A stretch of 11,941 nucleotides of DNA from Nitrososphaeria archaeon (lineage in GTDB: Archaea > Thermoproteota > Nitrososphaeria > Conexivisphaerales > UBA164). Every line of letters begins with the position of its first letter. Within the stretch, counting starts at the first letter, position 1. The stretch lies in contig JARVJW010000179.1 of assembly GCA_029775955.1 (NCBI GenBank), positions 1 to 11,941 of the forward strand, in the 5' to 3' direction. Made by a program: the position numbers and the translations under genes. The notes beneath the pieces are model-generated. The model did not search any database and was not told the origin of the DNA. It worked only from the letters and a program-made list of their open reading frames with translations. Positions 1 to 6,779 of this stretch are shown piece after piece.

Positions 1-657
1 ATACAGCCTAAACCGTTAGAAAAGAAGCAGGACTAAAGGTTGAAAAACCAATATCATGGGACACAAACCTCCTAGATGGCTATGATGGCGAAAGGCATCA
101 TTCAATAAATTTGAAGTAAATTTACACTATACACAGAACATATGAGCTGAAGAGAAGAATTATCCAGAGGCTTCCAGAACTAAAAAGAGGTTCCTTAATA
201 CAGTTCAAGGAAGAACAGGGTCAATAGCATTTTGCATAAACTTGCAAAACAGTTATCAGATAGGACAAATGTTTTCGAGGATTTAAGAAACTTCAAGGGA
301 AAAATAGCTAGGACAAAAAGCAGAATAGCAAACACGATTATATAAAGCTCTGTAGAATATAAGTCAGCATGGAATGGGTATGAGACAGTATTTGTTGATG
401 CTTATGGTACATCAAAAACCTGCTCCAGATGCGGGTATTATAATAAAGGGGAGCAAGCACATTCAAATTGCGGGCTTATAATCGATAGGCAGGAAAATGC
501 GGCCAAAAACATATGGAACAAATTCCTTAGTATGTGGGGAGTCGTGGGTTCCCCCCAAAAGGAGCCAAGCTCTATGAGTTCTCCGATGAACCCAGAGGAG
601 GATAAGAGCGATGAGGCTCATGAACTGAGTATGGATTCCACGTATATCCATACTTAA
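1..657 (+). pseudogene. Decayed TnpB (IS200/IS605, IS1341-type) relic
   Basis: This is a broken RNA-guided nuclease/transposon gene of the TnpB family. The reading begins in frame 3 (about 12-213), with KPISWDTN, probably the RuvC-I Asp region, and later YELKRRIIQRLPELKRG. It shifts to frame 1 near 213-220 and continues with KNRVNSILHKLAKQLSDR, then FEDLRN, which fits the RuvC-II Glu. A stop at 343-345 follows. The zinc-finger and RuvC-III end reads TSKTCSRCG, then SNCGLIIDRQENAAKNI, then a stop at 655-657. The DRQ form of the last motif occurs in archaeal TnpBs. One of the four finger cysteines appears replaced by His (AHSNCG). Stops also lie at 9-11 and 117-119. The 5' part is outside the window, and the upstream region looks shortened. 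The family call is firm; the gene is certainly inactive. Confidence 0.85.
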
Positions 658-710
658 TTCAGAACCCTAAAGTACCTTATAATACAGGCCTTTGTTTATA
701 TATCATTATC

Positions 711-734
711 TTCCTAAAACTTTGCTTTTAGGAA
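711..734. terminator. 9-bp perfect hairpin after the TnpB relic
   Basis: TTCCTAAAA (711-719) and TTTTAGGAA (726-734) are exact reverse complements around a 6-nt loop. The hairpin lies 54 bp after the tnpB stop. It could be a remnant of the subterminal hairpin of the element's right end, part of an omega-RNA scaffold, or a transcription-stop structure. The repeat itself is seen; its role is inferred, and the terminator label is only one option. Confidence 0.35.
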
Positions 735-770
735 AAAACTTCCATGAAACGCAATATAAAAACGCTATCT

Positions 771-800
771 AATTTCCTAAAATTAATTAAATTGGAAATT
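771..800. repeat. A+T-rich imperfect palindrome upstream of cbiA
   Basis: AATTTCC (771-777) and GGAAATT (794-800) are perfect inverted arms around an A+T core that contains AATTAATT. The palindrome ends 20 bp before the TATA-like box of cbiA. That position would suit a regulator site or BRE-proximal operator. No known operator consensus was recognised, so the role is open. Confidence 0.35.
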
Positions 801-819
801 AATGGAAAAACATTAACTG

Positions 820-827
820 TTTAATAT
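820..827 (+). promoter_or_regulatory. TATA-like box of cbiA
   Basis: TTTAATAT is centred about 25 nt before the ATG at 849, the usual archaeal TATA-to-start distance. There is no Shine-Dalgarno sequence before the ATG. The transcript is therefore probably leaderless. Confidence 0.5.
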
Positions 828-848
828 TTGATGCGATAATATCTAAGC

Positions 849-2213
849 ATGTTTATCACAACCCCAAGGGTTACTATCACAGCGCCAGGATCAAGCAGTG
901 GAAAAACGCTTACAACAATGGGCATAATTTATGGCCTCAAGAAAATGGGCTATAGGGTACAGTCATATAAAATAGGACCAGACTTTATAGATCCATCATA
1001 CCTCAAAGTTGTATCTGGGTCATATACAATAAACCTTGACCTCTGGATAATGGGAAGGTCTGGGCTTTTAAATGCATTCTCTGATGGATGTAAAAATTCA
1101 GATATATGCGTAATTGAGGGAGTCATGGGATACCTGGATGGCGCATATACTAAAACTGATAGGTTCTTTGGCAGCACCTATAGAATTTCCAATATGTTAT
1201 ATTCTAATATAATTGTTGTGATTGATGTTTCAAAGATGGCACAGACAGCCCTTGCAACGGCTTTGGGAATAGCTAAGTTCTCAAGAGGAAAAATTGGAAT
1301 TATAGTGAACAGGGTAGCAGGGGAAGAGCATGTAGCATATATAAAAAAGGCAATTAAAGGTTATAAGAACATTCATTATGCAGGGCATATATATGAAGAT
1401 CAATCTTTAATGCTTGAAGAAAGAAAACTTGGGCTTGTTCCCTCAACCGAAAGATATATTGATTATATTGGAATCAGCAAAAAGGTTTCAGAGAACCTTG
1501 ATATGAACGTTATTCTAAGTTTAATGAGCAAAACGCCAATAAAAGTTAAAAGCAGTTATCCAACTAAGGAAGAAGTACCGGCCAAAATATCAGTTGCTTT
1601 TGATGACGCATTTAATTTTTATTACTGGGATTCATTTGCTGCATTAAGGGCAATGGGTGCAAAGGTAGAATTTTTCAGTCCTATTAATGACATACCGCCC
1701 TCAGACGATACTGAAGGCATAATTATAGGCGGCGGATTTCCAGAATTATTTGCTAATAATCTGGAAAAATCAAATCGCACCATTAAGTTTTTGAATAACG
1801 CTTCAACAAAAGGCACACCAATACTGGCTGAATGCGGTGGTTTAATGTATTTGACCAGAGGGATTTATAGTGATAATAAATTTTATCAATGGGTAGGGGT
1901 ATTTGAAGCGAAAGTAAATATGTCCAATAAACTTACAATTGGATATACTGAGCTTGAAACCAGGATTGACAATCCAATATCCTCAACTGGACAAAAGTTA
2001 AATGGGCATGAATACCATTATTCAAATTTAGTTGAAATTTCTAAAGATCAGAGGATGGCAATGAAAATTATCAGGGGTTCTGGAGTTGACGGAAATAGTG
2101 ATGGTTTATTATCATATAATTCAATTGGAACCTATTCTCACTTTTACCTTGGATCCAACGCAAGTGCAACCAGAAGGTTTTTGGAAAACTGTTTTAAATC
2201 AGGTAAAAGGTAA
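849..2213 (+). CDS. cbiA: Cobyrinate a,c-diamide synthase
   Basis: This cytoplasmic enzyme amidates the a and c acetate side chains of cobyrinate, using glutamine and ATP, in adenosylcobalamin synthesis. The 454-residue length is normal for the family. Residues 5-200 form the dethiobiotin-synthetase-like ATPase domain, with a P-loop-like APGSSSGKT (12-20) and KIGPDFIDPSY (41-51). Residues 246-440 form the class I glutaminase domain: GGGFPEL (294-300), the nucleophile Cys329 in ILAECGGLMY, GHEYHYS (386-392) and the probable catalytic His431 in GTYSHFY. The ATG at 849 is supported by the TATA-like box at leaderless distance. No other corrin genes are in view. It converges on the aminotransferase with a 15-bp overlap. 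CfbB, the homologue in F430 synthesis, is the alternative but would imply a methanogen, which nothing else here suggests. Confidence 0.93.
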   Translation: MFITTPRVTITAPGSSSGKTLTTMGIIYGLKKMGYRVQSYKIGPDFIDPSYLKVVSGSYTINLDLWIMGRSGLLNAFSDGCKNSDICVIEGVMGYLDGAYTKTDRFFGSTYRISNMLYSNIIVVIDVSKMAQTALATALGIAKFSRGKIGIIVNRVAGEEHVAYIKKAIKGYKNIHYAGHIYEDQSLMLEERKLGLVPSTERYIDYIGISKKVSENLDMNVILSLMSKTPIKVKSSYPTKEEVPAKISVAFDDAFNFYYWDSFAALRAMGAKVEFFSPINDIPPSDDTEGIIIGGGFPELFANNLEKSNRTIKFLNNASTKGTPILAECGGLMYLTRGIYSDNKFYQWVGVFEAKVNMSNKLTIGYTELETRIDNPISSTGQKLNGHEYHYSNLVEISKDQRMAMKIIRGSGVDGNSDGLLSYNSIGTYSHFYLGSNASATRRFLENCFKSGKR

Positions 2214-3323
2214 AAATTCCTTATTTGCCAAGTTAACAGCCGATTCTATATCTACCTTAAATCCAAAGTTATTCATTGCCGCTCCTAGAGCCACTATTGC
2301 TTGTATTACGAAGGCTTTTCTAGCTGTATTTCCCATGTGACCTATTCTCATAACTTTATTTGACAATGGACCCCATGATCCAGCAAGCATAATGCCAAGT
2401 TTTTTCCATATAAAATCAAGCATCAATGACGAATCTAATGGTGAGTAAAATGCTGTAACTGTTGGTGCGGCATATTTTATATTTTTTACAAATGGCACAA
2501 TACCCATCGATTTTAAGGCACTAATTGTAGCATTTCTGCTTTCATTATGCCTCTTATAAACGTTTTCTAGTCCTTCAGAATATATCAAGTCAATTGAAGT
2601 TTTTAACGCGAGTATATCATTTGCTGATTGAGTGTAAGGAAACATTCCATTATTTAGGTTTTCATCCCAAACGTTAAAATTCATATAATATCCACTATAA
2701 TTAACTTTTTTTATTAATGATTTTGCTTTATTGCTAAGAGCAACAATTGCCAGGCCGGGCGTTGAACTGAAAGCCTTTTGACTTGCCATCAAACATATAT
2801 CAACCCCTAAACTTTTACAATCGATTGGCACCCCACCAACAGCGGAAACCGCGTCTACAATGAAAAGCGCATCACTCTCCTTGACAATTTTGGCCACGTC
2901 CTCTATGGGATTTATAAGTCCTGCAGGCGTTTCAACATAAACAAATGTTACAGCTTTATAACCTTTTAAATCTGGAATTTTGCTTGTATCAATTGGCTCA
3001 TCGTAAGGCCCATTTACTGTCGTAACCTGTGCACCGTATCCCCTTGCCAGTCCAGCAAATGATTCACCAAAAATGCCGTTAGAAATTGATAAAACCTTAT
3101 CACCTTTTACTATTGAGTTGGCAATAGCTGCTTCAAGCCCTAACATCCCCTCACCGCTCATAATATAAATGCTGCCATCATGATTAATCATTTTCTTAAT
3201 GCTTTCCGTTAAATTATTATATAGGATAAAGAATTCCCGATCTAAATCTGGGTTAACAGTTTTCAGCATTGATACCAACACCTCACGTGGTATTTCAGTT
3301 GGTCCAGGAGATAATATTACCAT
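2199..3323 (-). CDS. Class V aminotransferase, alanine/serine-glyoxylate (pyruvate) type
   Basis: This is a PLP enzyme of fold type I, class V, the AGT/serine-pyruvate aminotransferase branch. It moves an amino group from alanine or serine to glyoxylate or pyruvate; the exact substrates cannot be read from sequence. Its 374 residues match the family. Seen motifs: N-terminal LSPGPTEIPREV (4-15); SGEGMLGLEAA (56-66), which binds the cofactor phosphate; Asp157 in IVDAVSAVGG, which contacts the pyridine nitrogen; Lys183 in MASQKAFSSTPG, the Schiff-base lysine; and MRIGHMG (325-331), with the carboxylate-binding Arg. Start at 3323: GGTGA lies 9 nt upstream on the minus strand and the next residues fit the family start. 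This ribosome site suggests an operon-internal gene, probably behind the small ORF at 3369-3554. Its 3' end overlaps cbiA by 15 bp, tail to tail. Confidence 0.9.
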   Translation of the reverse strand: MVILSPGPTEIPREVLVSMLKTVNPDLDREFFILYNNLTESIKKMINHDGSIYIMSGEGMLGLEAAIANSIVKGDKVLSISNGIFGESFAGLARGYGAQVTTVNGPYDEPIDTSKIPDLKGYKAVTFVYVETPAGLINPIEDVAKIVKESDALFIVDAVSAVGGVPIDCKSLGVDICLMASQKAFSSTPGLAIVALSNKAKSLIKKVNYSGYYMNFNVWDENLNNGMFPYTQSANDILALKTSIDLIYSEGLENVYKRHNESRNATISALKSMGIVPFVKNIKYAAPTVTAFYSPLDSSLMLDFIWKKLGIMLAGSWGPLSNKVMRIGHMGNTARKAFVIQAIVALGAAMNNFGFKVDIESAVNLANKEFLPFT

Positions 3324-3332
3324 TTTTAAATT

Positions 3333-3337
3333 TCACC
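3333..3337 (-). promoter_or_regulatory. Shine-Dalgarno site of the aminotransferase
   Basis: On the minus strand GGTGA lies 9 nt before the ATG at 3323 and is complementary to the archaeal 16S rRNA 3' end. It fixes the start codon. It also contrasts with the leaderless look of cbiA, the threonine synthase-like gene and the kinase in this window. Confidence 0.6.
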
Positions 3338-3368
3338 GCTTGATAATGATTTTACTATCATAATTCCT

Positions 3369-3554
3369 TTACTCTATATCGAATAAGGAATAATGTTTTT
3401 TTCTTAAATTTTTGAAATAAAAATTACAGTTGATAAGCATGCCTAAAATTACAATCAATAAATGTATAAAGCTGGAATAAACAATGCAAAATGCCCCTAT
3501 TATAGCGCTAATTTTTCCATTTGAAGCCAGCATCATTCTTGATAAATTGTTCAT
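3369..3554 (-). CDS. Small hydrophobic membrane protein, hypothetical
   Basis: This 61-codon reading frame is not a shadow, because no other gene covers it. The product has a polar start (MNNLSRMMLASNGK), then a long hydrophobic stretch at about residues 15-43 that could form one long or two short membrane segments, then a basic tail with NLRKKHYS. The ATG at 3554 lies about 28 nt from the centre of the symmetric A+T box at 3577-3588, a leaderless distance. The stop is 45 nt before the aminotransferase start, which has its own ribosome site, so the two could form one transcript. No family is recognised. A chance frame in A+T-rich DNA is the main alternative. Confidence 0.45.
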   Translation of the reverse strand: MNNLSRMMLASNGKISAIIGAFCIVYSSFIHLLIVILGMLINCNFYFKNLRKKHYSLFDIE

Positions 3555-3576
3555 TTTGAATCAGATTTGCTCATAT

Positions 3577-3588
3577 ATATTTAAATAT
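3577..3588. promoter_or_regulatory. Symmetric TATA-like box, candidate divergent promoter
   Basis: ATATTTAAATAT is a perfect 12-bp palindrome. Its centre lies about 31 nt before the + strand ATG at 3614 and about 28 nt before the - strand ATG at 3554. One TATA element could therefore serve both directions, or two overlapping boxes may exist. Neither gene has a ribosome site, which agrees with leaderless mRNAs. Confidence 0.5.
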
Positions 3589-3613
3589 TGTTTTATCTAT
3601 AAATTAAATTAAT

Positions 3614-4951
3614 ATGTTTAAATGCTATGTGTGCGGTAATATACAGGAAAACAGTGGCCAATGTTCTGTCTGCAAGAATCTTACTGTTTATTACCCGTTA
3701 AATTATGAAGTTAAAAAAATAAAAGCCGCTGATATAAGGGCCAATAACATATGGAATTACAGGAATCTTCTTCCAGCAGTTGATAAAATTATAAGTCTGG
3801 GAGAGGGTAACACCCCTCTAATTTATTCTGAGAAAATCAAGGACGAATTAAAAGTGAGTTCGCTTATGATAAAAAATGAATCAGTTAATCCTACAGGCTC
3901 ATTCTTGGATAGGGGCTCCTCAGTAGCAATAAGCTATGCAATTTCAAATAAATATAAAGGTGTAAAATGCTTTTCTTCTGGTAATTTAGGAGCTTCATTG
4001 TCAGCTTACTCAGCAAAGGCAGGAATCCCGTGTGCTGTATATGCAACAAGGAAGTTGATAACAGGAAAGCTTTATCAAACAATGTGTTACGGTGCATCTG
4101 TAAATTTTTACGATGACCAACAGGATGCGATTAGTGAATCGCAAAAAATGCAGAAGGGATTTTACATTACAGGTGAAAGTGATTCTATTTTTTTGTCTGG
4201 GCTTAAAACTATAGCTTATGAAATAGTTGAACAGGCAACAAAACTACCAGACTATATATTTGTAAGCGTAGGAGAGGGCGGAGCTTTATCAATGATATAT
4301 GCTGGATTGTTAGATTTAAAAGATGCCGGTCTGCTTGGCGAAATGCCGAGGCTTGTGGGTGTCAGAGTTAAAAATCGCAGCACAGTTGCCGATGACCTAT
4401 TGATACAAAAAGCAAATTCAAAGGCTGCTGAAAAAGCTCTAAATGATAGCAATGGATTTATGATAGAAGTTGAAGATGAAGAAATATTAAAAGCCACAGC
4501 AACACTCGCAAAGTCAGAGGGACTTTTTGCTGAACCCTCTGCAGCAGTAGCTCTGGCTGGCCTTTATAAAGCATTTAATGAACGTAAAATTGACCAAAAG
4601 ACAAACGTTCTTTATGTGTTAACCGGTACTGGCCTGAAAGATCCAGTAGCAATAGGCGCCTTAATTGATATAAGGCCAAAACAAAGCATAGCTGAATTCC
4701 AAATTGGAAAGACAAAGAAAGCAATACTTGAAATTTTATACAGCAAAAAGGCACACGGTTATGAAATATGGAAAAAATTAAAGGGGTTTGAGATAAACGA
4801 TACCCTTCCAGCTGTATATATAAGCCTCAGCGACCTAAAAAAGGATGGATTGATAAAAGGTGAAAATTTAACTGTAAAAGGGCGCAATATTGTGCTTTAT
4901 GAATTAACTGATTCTGGAAAAAGAATTGCAGGCTTATTGCTTTCCATGTAA
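3614..4951 (+). CDS. Threonine synthase-like protein with PadR-type winged helix; PLP lysine replaced by Leu
   Basis: The protein has 445 residues. An N-terminal zinc ribbon (C4, C7, C17, C20) is followed by a fold type II PLP-enzyme core of the threonine synthase family: SLGEGNTPLIY (61-71), NPTGSFLDRG (92-101), SSGNLGASLSAYSAKAG (121-137), VGEGGALS (219-226) and LTGTGLKDP (336-344). Residues 365-445 form a PadR-like winged helix (ILEILYSKKAHGYEIWKKL, then YISLSDLKKDGLI and YELTDSGK). The family normally reads SFKDRG with the Schiff-base Lys. Here codon 98 is TTG, Leu, two base changes from AAG, while the rest of the motif is intact. Authentic threonine synthase activity is therefore doubtful; a threonine- or phosphohomoserine-sensing regulator is a reasonable inference. 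The ATG at 3614 fits a leaderless start. The fold assignment is firm; the function is not. Confidence 0.85.
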   Translation: MFKCYVCGNIQENSGQCSVCKNLTVYYPLNYEVKKIKAADIRANNIWNYRNLLPAVDKIISLGEGNTPLIYSEKIKDELKVSSLMIKNESVNPTGSFLDRGSSVAISYAISNKYKGVKCFSSGNLGASLSAYSAKAGIPCAVYATRKLITGKLYQTMCYGASVNFYDDQQDAISESQKMQKGFYITGESDSIFLSGLKTIAYEIVEQATKLPDYIFVSVGEGGALSMIYAGLLDLKDAGLLGEMPRLVGVRVKNRSTVADDLLIQKANSKAAEKALNDSNGFMIEVEDEEILKATATLAKSEGLFAEPSAAVALAGLYKAFNERKIDQKTNVLYVLTGTGLKDPVAIGALIDIRPKQSIAEFQIGKTKKAILEILYSKKAHGYEIWKKLKGFEINDTLPAVYISLSDLKKDGLIKGENLTVKGRNIVLYELTDSGKRIAGLLLSM

Positions 4952-4969
4952 TAAATCATTTATAAAAAG

Positions 4970-4977
4970 TTAAATAA
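4970..4977 (+). promoter_or_regulatory. TATA-like box before the ABC ATPase
   Basis: TTAAATAA is centred about 29 nt before the TTG start at 5003. A second candidate, TTTATAAAAAG, lies at 4960-4970. The gap after the threonine synthase-like gene is only 51 bp, so read-through from that gene is also possible. Confidence 0.35.
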
Positions 4978-5002
4978 TAATTAAAATATTGTATACTGCA
5001 AT

Positions 5003-6052
5003 TTGCCATCTGTTAAACTAGAAAATATATGGAAAAGTTTCGGCAATACGCAAGTGCTTAAAGGAATAAATCTTGAAATACACGATGGAGAATTTATGAT
5101 TTTGCTTGGGCCTTCAGGGTCTGGTAAAACTACTGCATTGAGAACTATCGCAGGCCTTGAAATACAAGATAAAGGCCATATATGGATAGGAGACAAAATG
5201 GTTGACGATTTAACGCCCAGGGAAAGGAATATAGCAATGGTTTTTCAAAATTATGCCCTTTACCCTCATAAAACAGTTTATGAAAACATCGAAATGCCAT
5301 TAAAGGCTCATAAAATGAAACGCAACGATATAGATGCAAGAATAGAGGAAATAGCAAAAACCTTAGAAATAACTACATTATTGGATAGATATCCAAGGCA
5401 ACTCAGTGGTGGTCAGCAGCAACGTGTTGCTTTAGCAAGGGCACTAGTAAGGCGTCCTTCTGCATTTTTATTGGATGAGCCCCTTTCTAACCTTGATGCA
5501 AAACTGAGGGTATCTGCCAGATCGTTTTTAAAATCATTACAAAAAGAACTTGACATTACTACCATTTATGTTACTCATGATCAAGCTGAAGCAATGGCTA
5601 TGGCTGACAGAATAGCTTTAATTTCAGACGGCATAATCCAACAGGTAAGTGATCCAGAGGATGTTTATTTTTATCCAATTAATACGTTTGTAGCTAGCTT
5701 TTTAGGAAGTCCATCAATAAACTTTTTTGATGGGGAGCTGTCAAAAGGGAATTTAAGATTTTTAAATACAACTGTGAACTTGGAGATAAGTGAACAGTAC
5801 AATGGACAGGTAACTGTAGGTGTGCGACCAGAGGATATAAGAATTACAAATGGAGAAATTCCCGCTAAGGTGACAATTGTAGAACCATTAGGTCACGAAT
5901 ACATAATAACTCTTAAATCTGAAAGCGTATCGTATAAAGCCCGAATATTTAACAATCTTCCAGCATCCATGGGTGAAGATATATACGTATCATTTGACCC
6001 AAACAAACTTATGGTATTTGTGGATGGCAAAAGGATATGGCCAATTAAATAA
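5003..6052 (+). CDS. Sugar-type ABC importer ATPase (MalK/UgpC-like)
   Basis: This cytoplasmic ATPase drives a carbohydrate-type binding-protein-dependent importer. Its 349 residues fit the MalK/UgpC group. Seen: Walker A GPSGSGKT (36-43), Q-loop Gln82 in VFQNYALYPH, signature LSGGQQQRVALARAL (134-148), Walker B LLDEP with Asp158 and Glu159, D-loop SNLDAKLR (162-169), switch His192 in YVTHDQAEAMAMADR, and a C-terminal TOBE/OB region from about 235. The start is TTG at 5003: no ATG or GTG lies upstream in frame before the TAA at 4982, and PSVKLENIWKSFG begins where family members begin. The natural partners are the binding protein and fused permease at 7454-10684, now cut off by two dead insertion sequences. 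Which sugar is imported cannot be told. Confidence 0.93.
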   Translation: MPSVKLENIWKSFGNTQVLKGINLEIHDGEFMILLGPSGSGKTTALRTIAGLEIQDKGHIWIGDKMVDDLTPRERNIAMVFQNYALYPHKTVYENIEMPLKAHKMKRNDIDARIEEIAKTLEITTLLDRYPRQLSGGQQQRVALARALVRRPSAFLLDEPLSNLDAKLRVSARSFLKSLQKELDITTIYVTHDQAEAMAMADRIALISDGIIQQVSDPEDVYFYPINTFVASFLGSPSINFFDGELSKGNLRFLNTTVNLEISEQYNGQVTVGVRPEDIRITNGEIPAKVTIVEPLGHEYIITLKSESVSYKARIFNNLPASMGEDIYVSFDPNKLMVFVDGKRIWPIK

Positions 6053-6089
6053 AGCAAATTTATCAAAAGTGAGCAGGAAAAATCACTTC

Positions 6090-6767
6090 CTAACAATAGA
6101 TCACAACCGTCGAGCATTATGGAGCCCTGCTTATGTGGCCATTGTACTGCACCATGCCTGATTGATGCAAATACAAGCTTGTAGTTCTGGAACCTGCCTA
6201 TATCTCTTATCTTGATGAGCTGTGTACACAAGTTAGGCTCATAAGCCTGAAATCTTGATGCCCTGTCAACCCTTTCTATTTGCCTGGGCTCTGTGGGTCA
6301 GGTAATTGTCAAGCTTGCCCAATGGAGAAAGCTCATTTATCACTTCCTTCAACCATTCCTTTTCGAAGATGTAAGAGAACTTGAGATCTTTCTTATCTAT
6401 AATTGCATGTATCATGTTCTTGATCAATACCTTGACAGTTTGTGCCTTACTTTATCTCTCTGAAACGTAGCTTTCCGGTATAAGCCCTTAGAAGGTTAGC
6501 TAGCGTCAACCTTGTCACTCTTTAGTGCGATGGCTTTCAAGAGATGAGCCAACACAACAGGCATGCATCCTCTAGGTTAACATATATGTTCATCCAATTG
6601 GGCCTGTCGATTCCATAACTACTTTATCATCCATGAATGGTGAAAGCAGGTAAAATATGTCGTCTTGGTCATTATCGAAGTTAAATTCATTTATTATGTG
6701 TCCATGCTGGTCCATGATTGCAGCTCTGTACCTTTCCTACATCACCAACGTGCATCACTTTCATCAT
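6090..6767 (-). pseudogene. IS110-family transposase relic
   Basis: This is a broken DEDD recombinase gene on the minus strand. It starts near 6767 with MHVGDVGK, a damaged form of the N-terminal VGIDVGK motif. It continues RAAIMDQHGHIINEFNFD and VVMESTG (the RuvC-like Glu), shifts frame near 6600 and goes on WMNIYVNLEDA. Further pieces are GLIPESYVSE, FEKEWLKEVINELSPLGK, and RDIGRFQNYKLV followed by QGSIMLDG, which match the C-terminal half of the family (IGDIxRFxNYKxL). Several stops and frameshifts are present, and about 680 bp remain of a gene usually near 1 kb. No bridge-RNA-bearing end is left, because an IS630 relic abuts the 5' side. It is antisense to the importer genes around it and certainly inactive. 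Confidence 0.8.
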
Positions 6768-6779
6768 AGTTGGCATCAG

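Noticed and set aside
463..651. 62-codon minus frame over the TnpB relic
   Set aside because: It is antisense to the clear zinc-finger/RuvC-III end of TnpB and has no promoter or family features.
658..848. Cobalamin riboswitch upstream of cbiA
   Set aside because: No B12-box-like sequence was seen, the promoter implies no leader, and such riboswitches are not expected in this kind of archaeon.
3614..4951. Threonine synthase-like gene as a pseudogene because of the missing lysine
   Set aside because: The frame is open over 445 codons, all other motifs and the C-terminal domain are intact, and the promoter is well placed. Change of function is more likely than decay.
5893..6231. 112-codon minus frame as a gene
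   Set aside because: Only its first part (RDIGRFQNYK to LDGCDLLL) is meaningful, as the IS110 C-terminus. The rest is antisense to the ABC ATPase.
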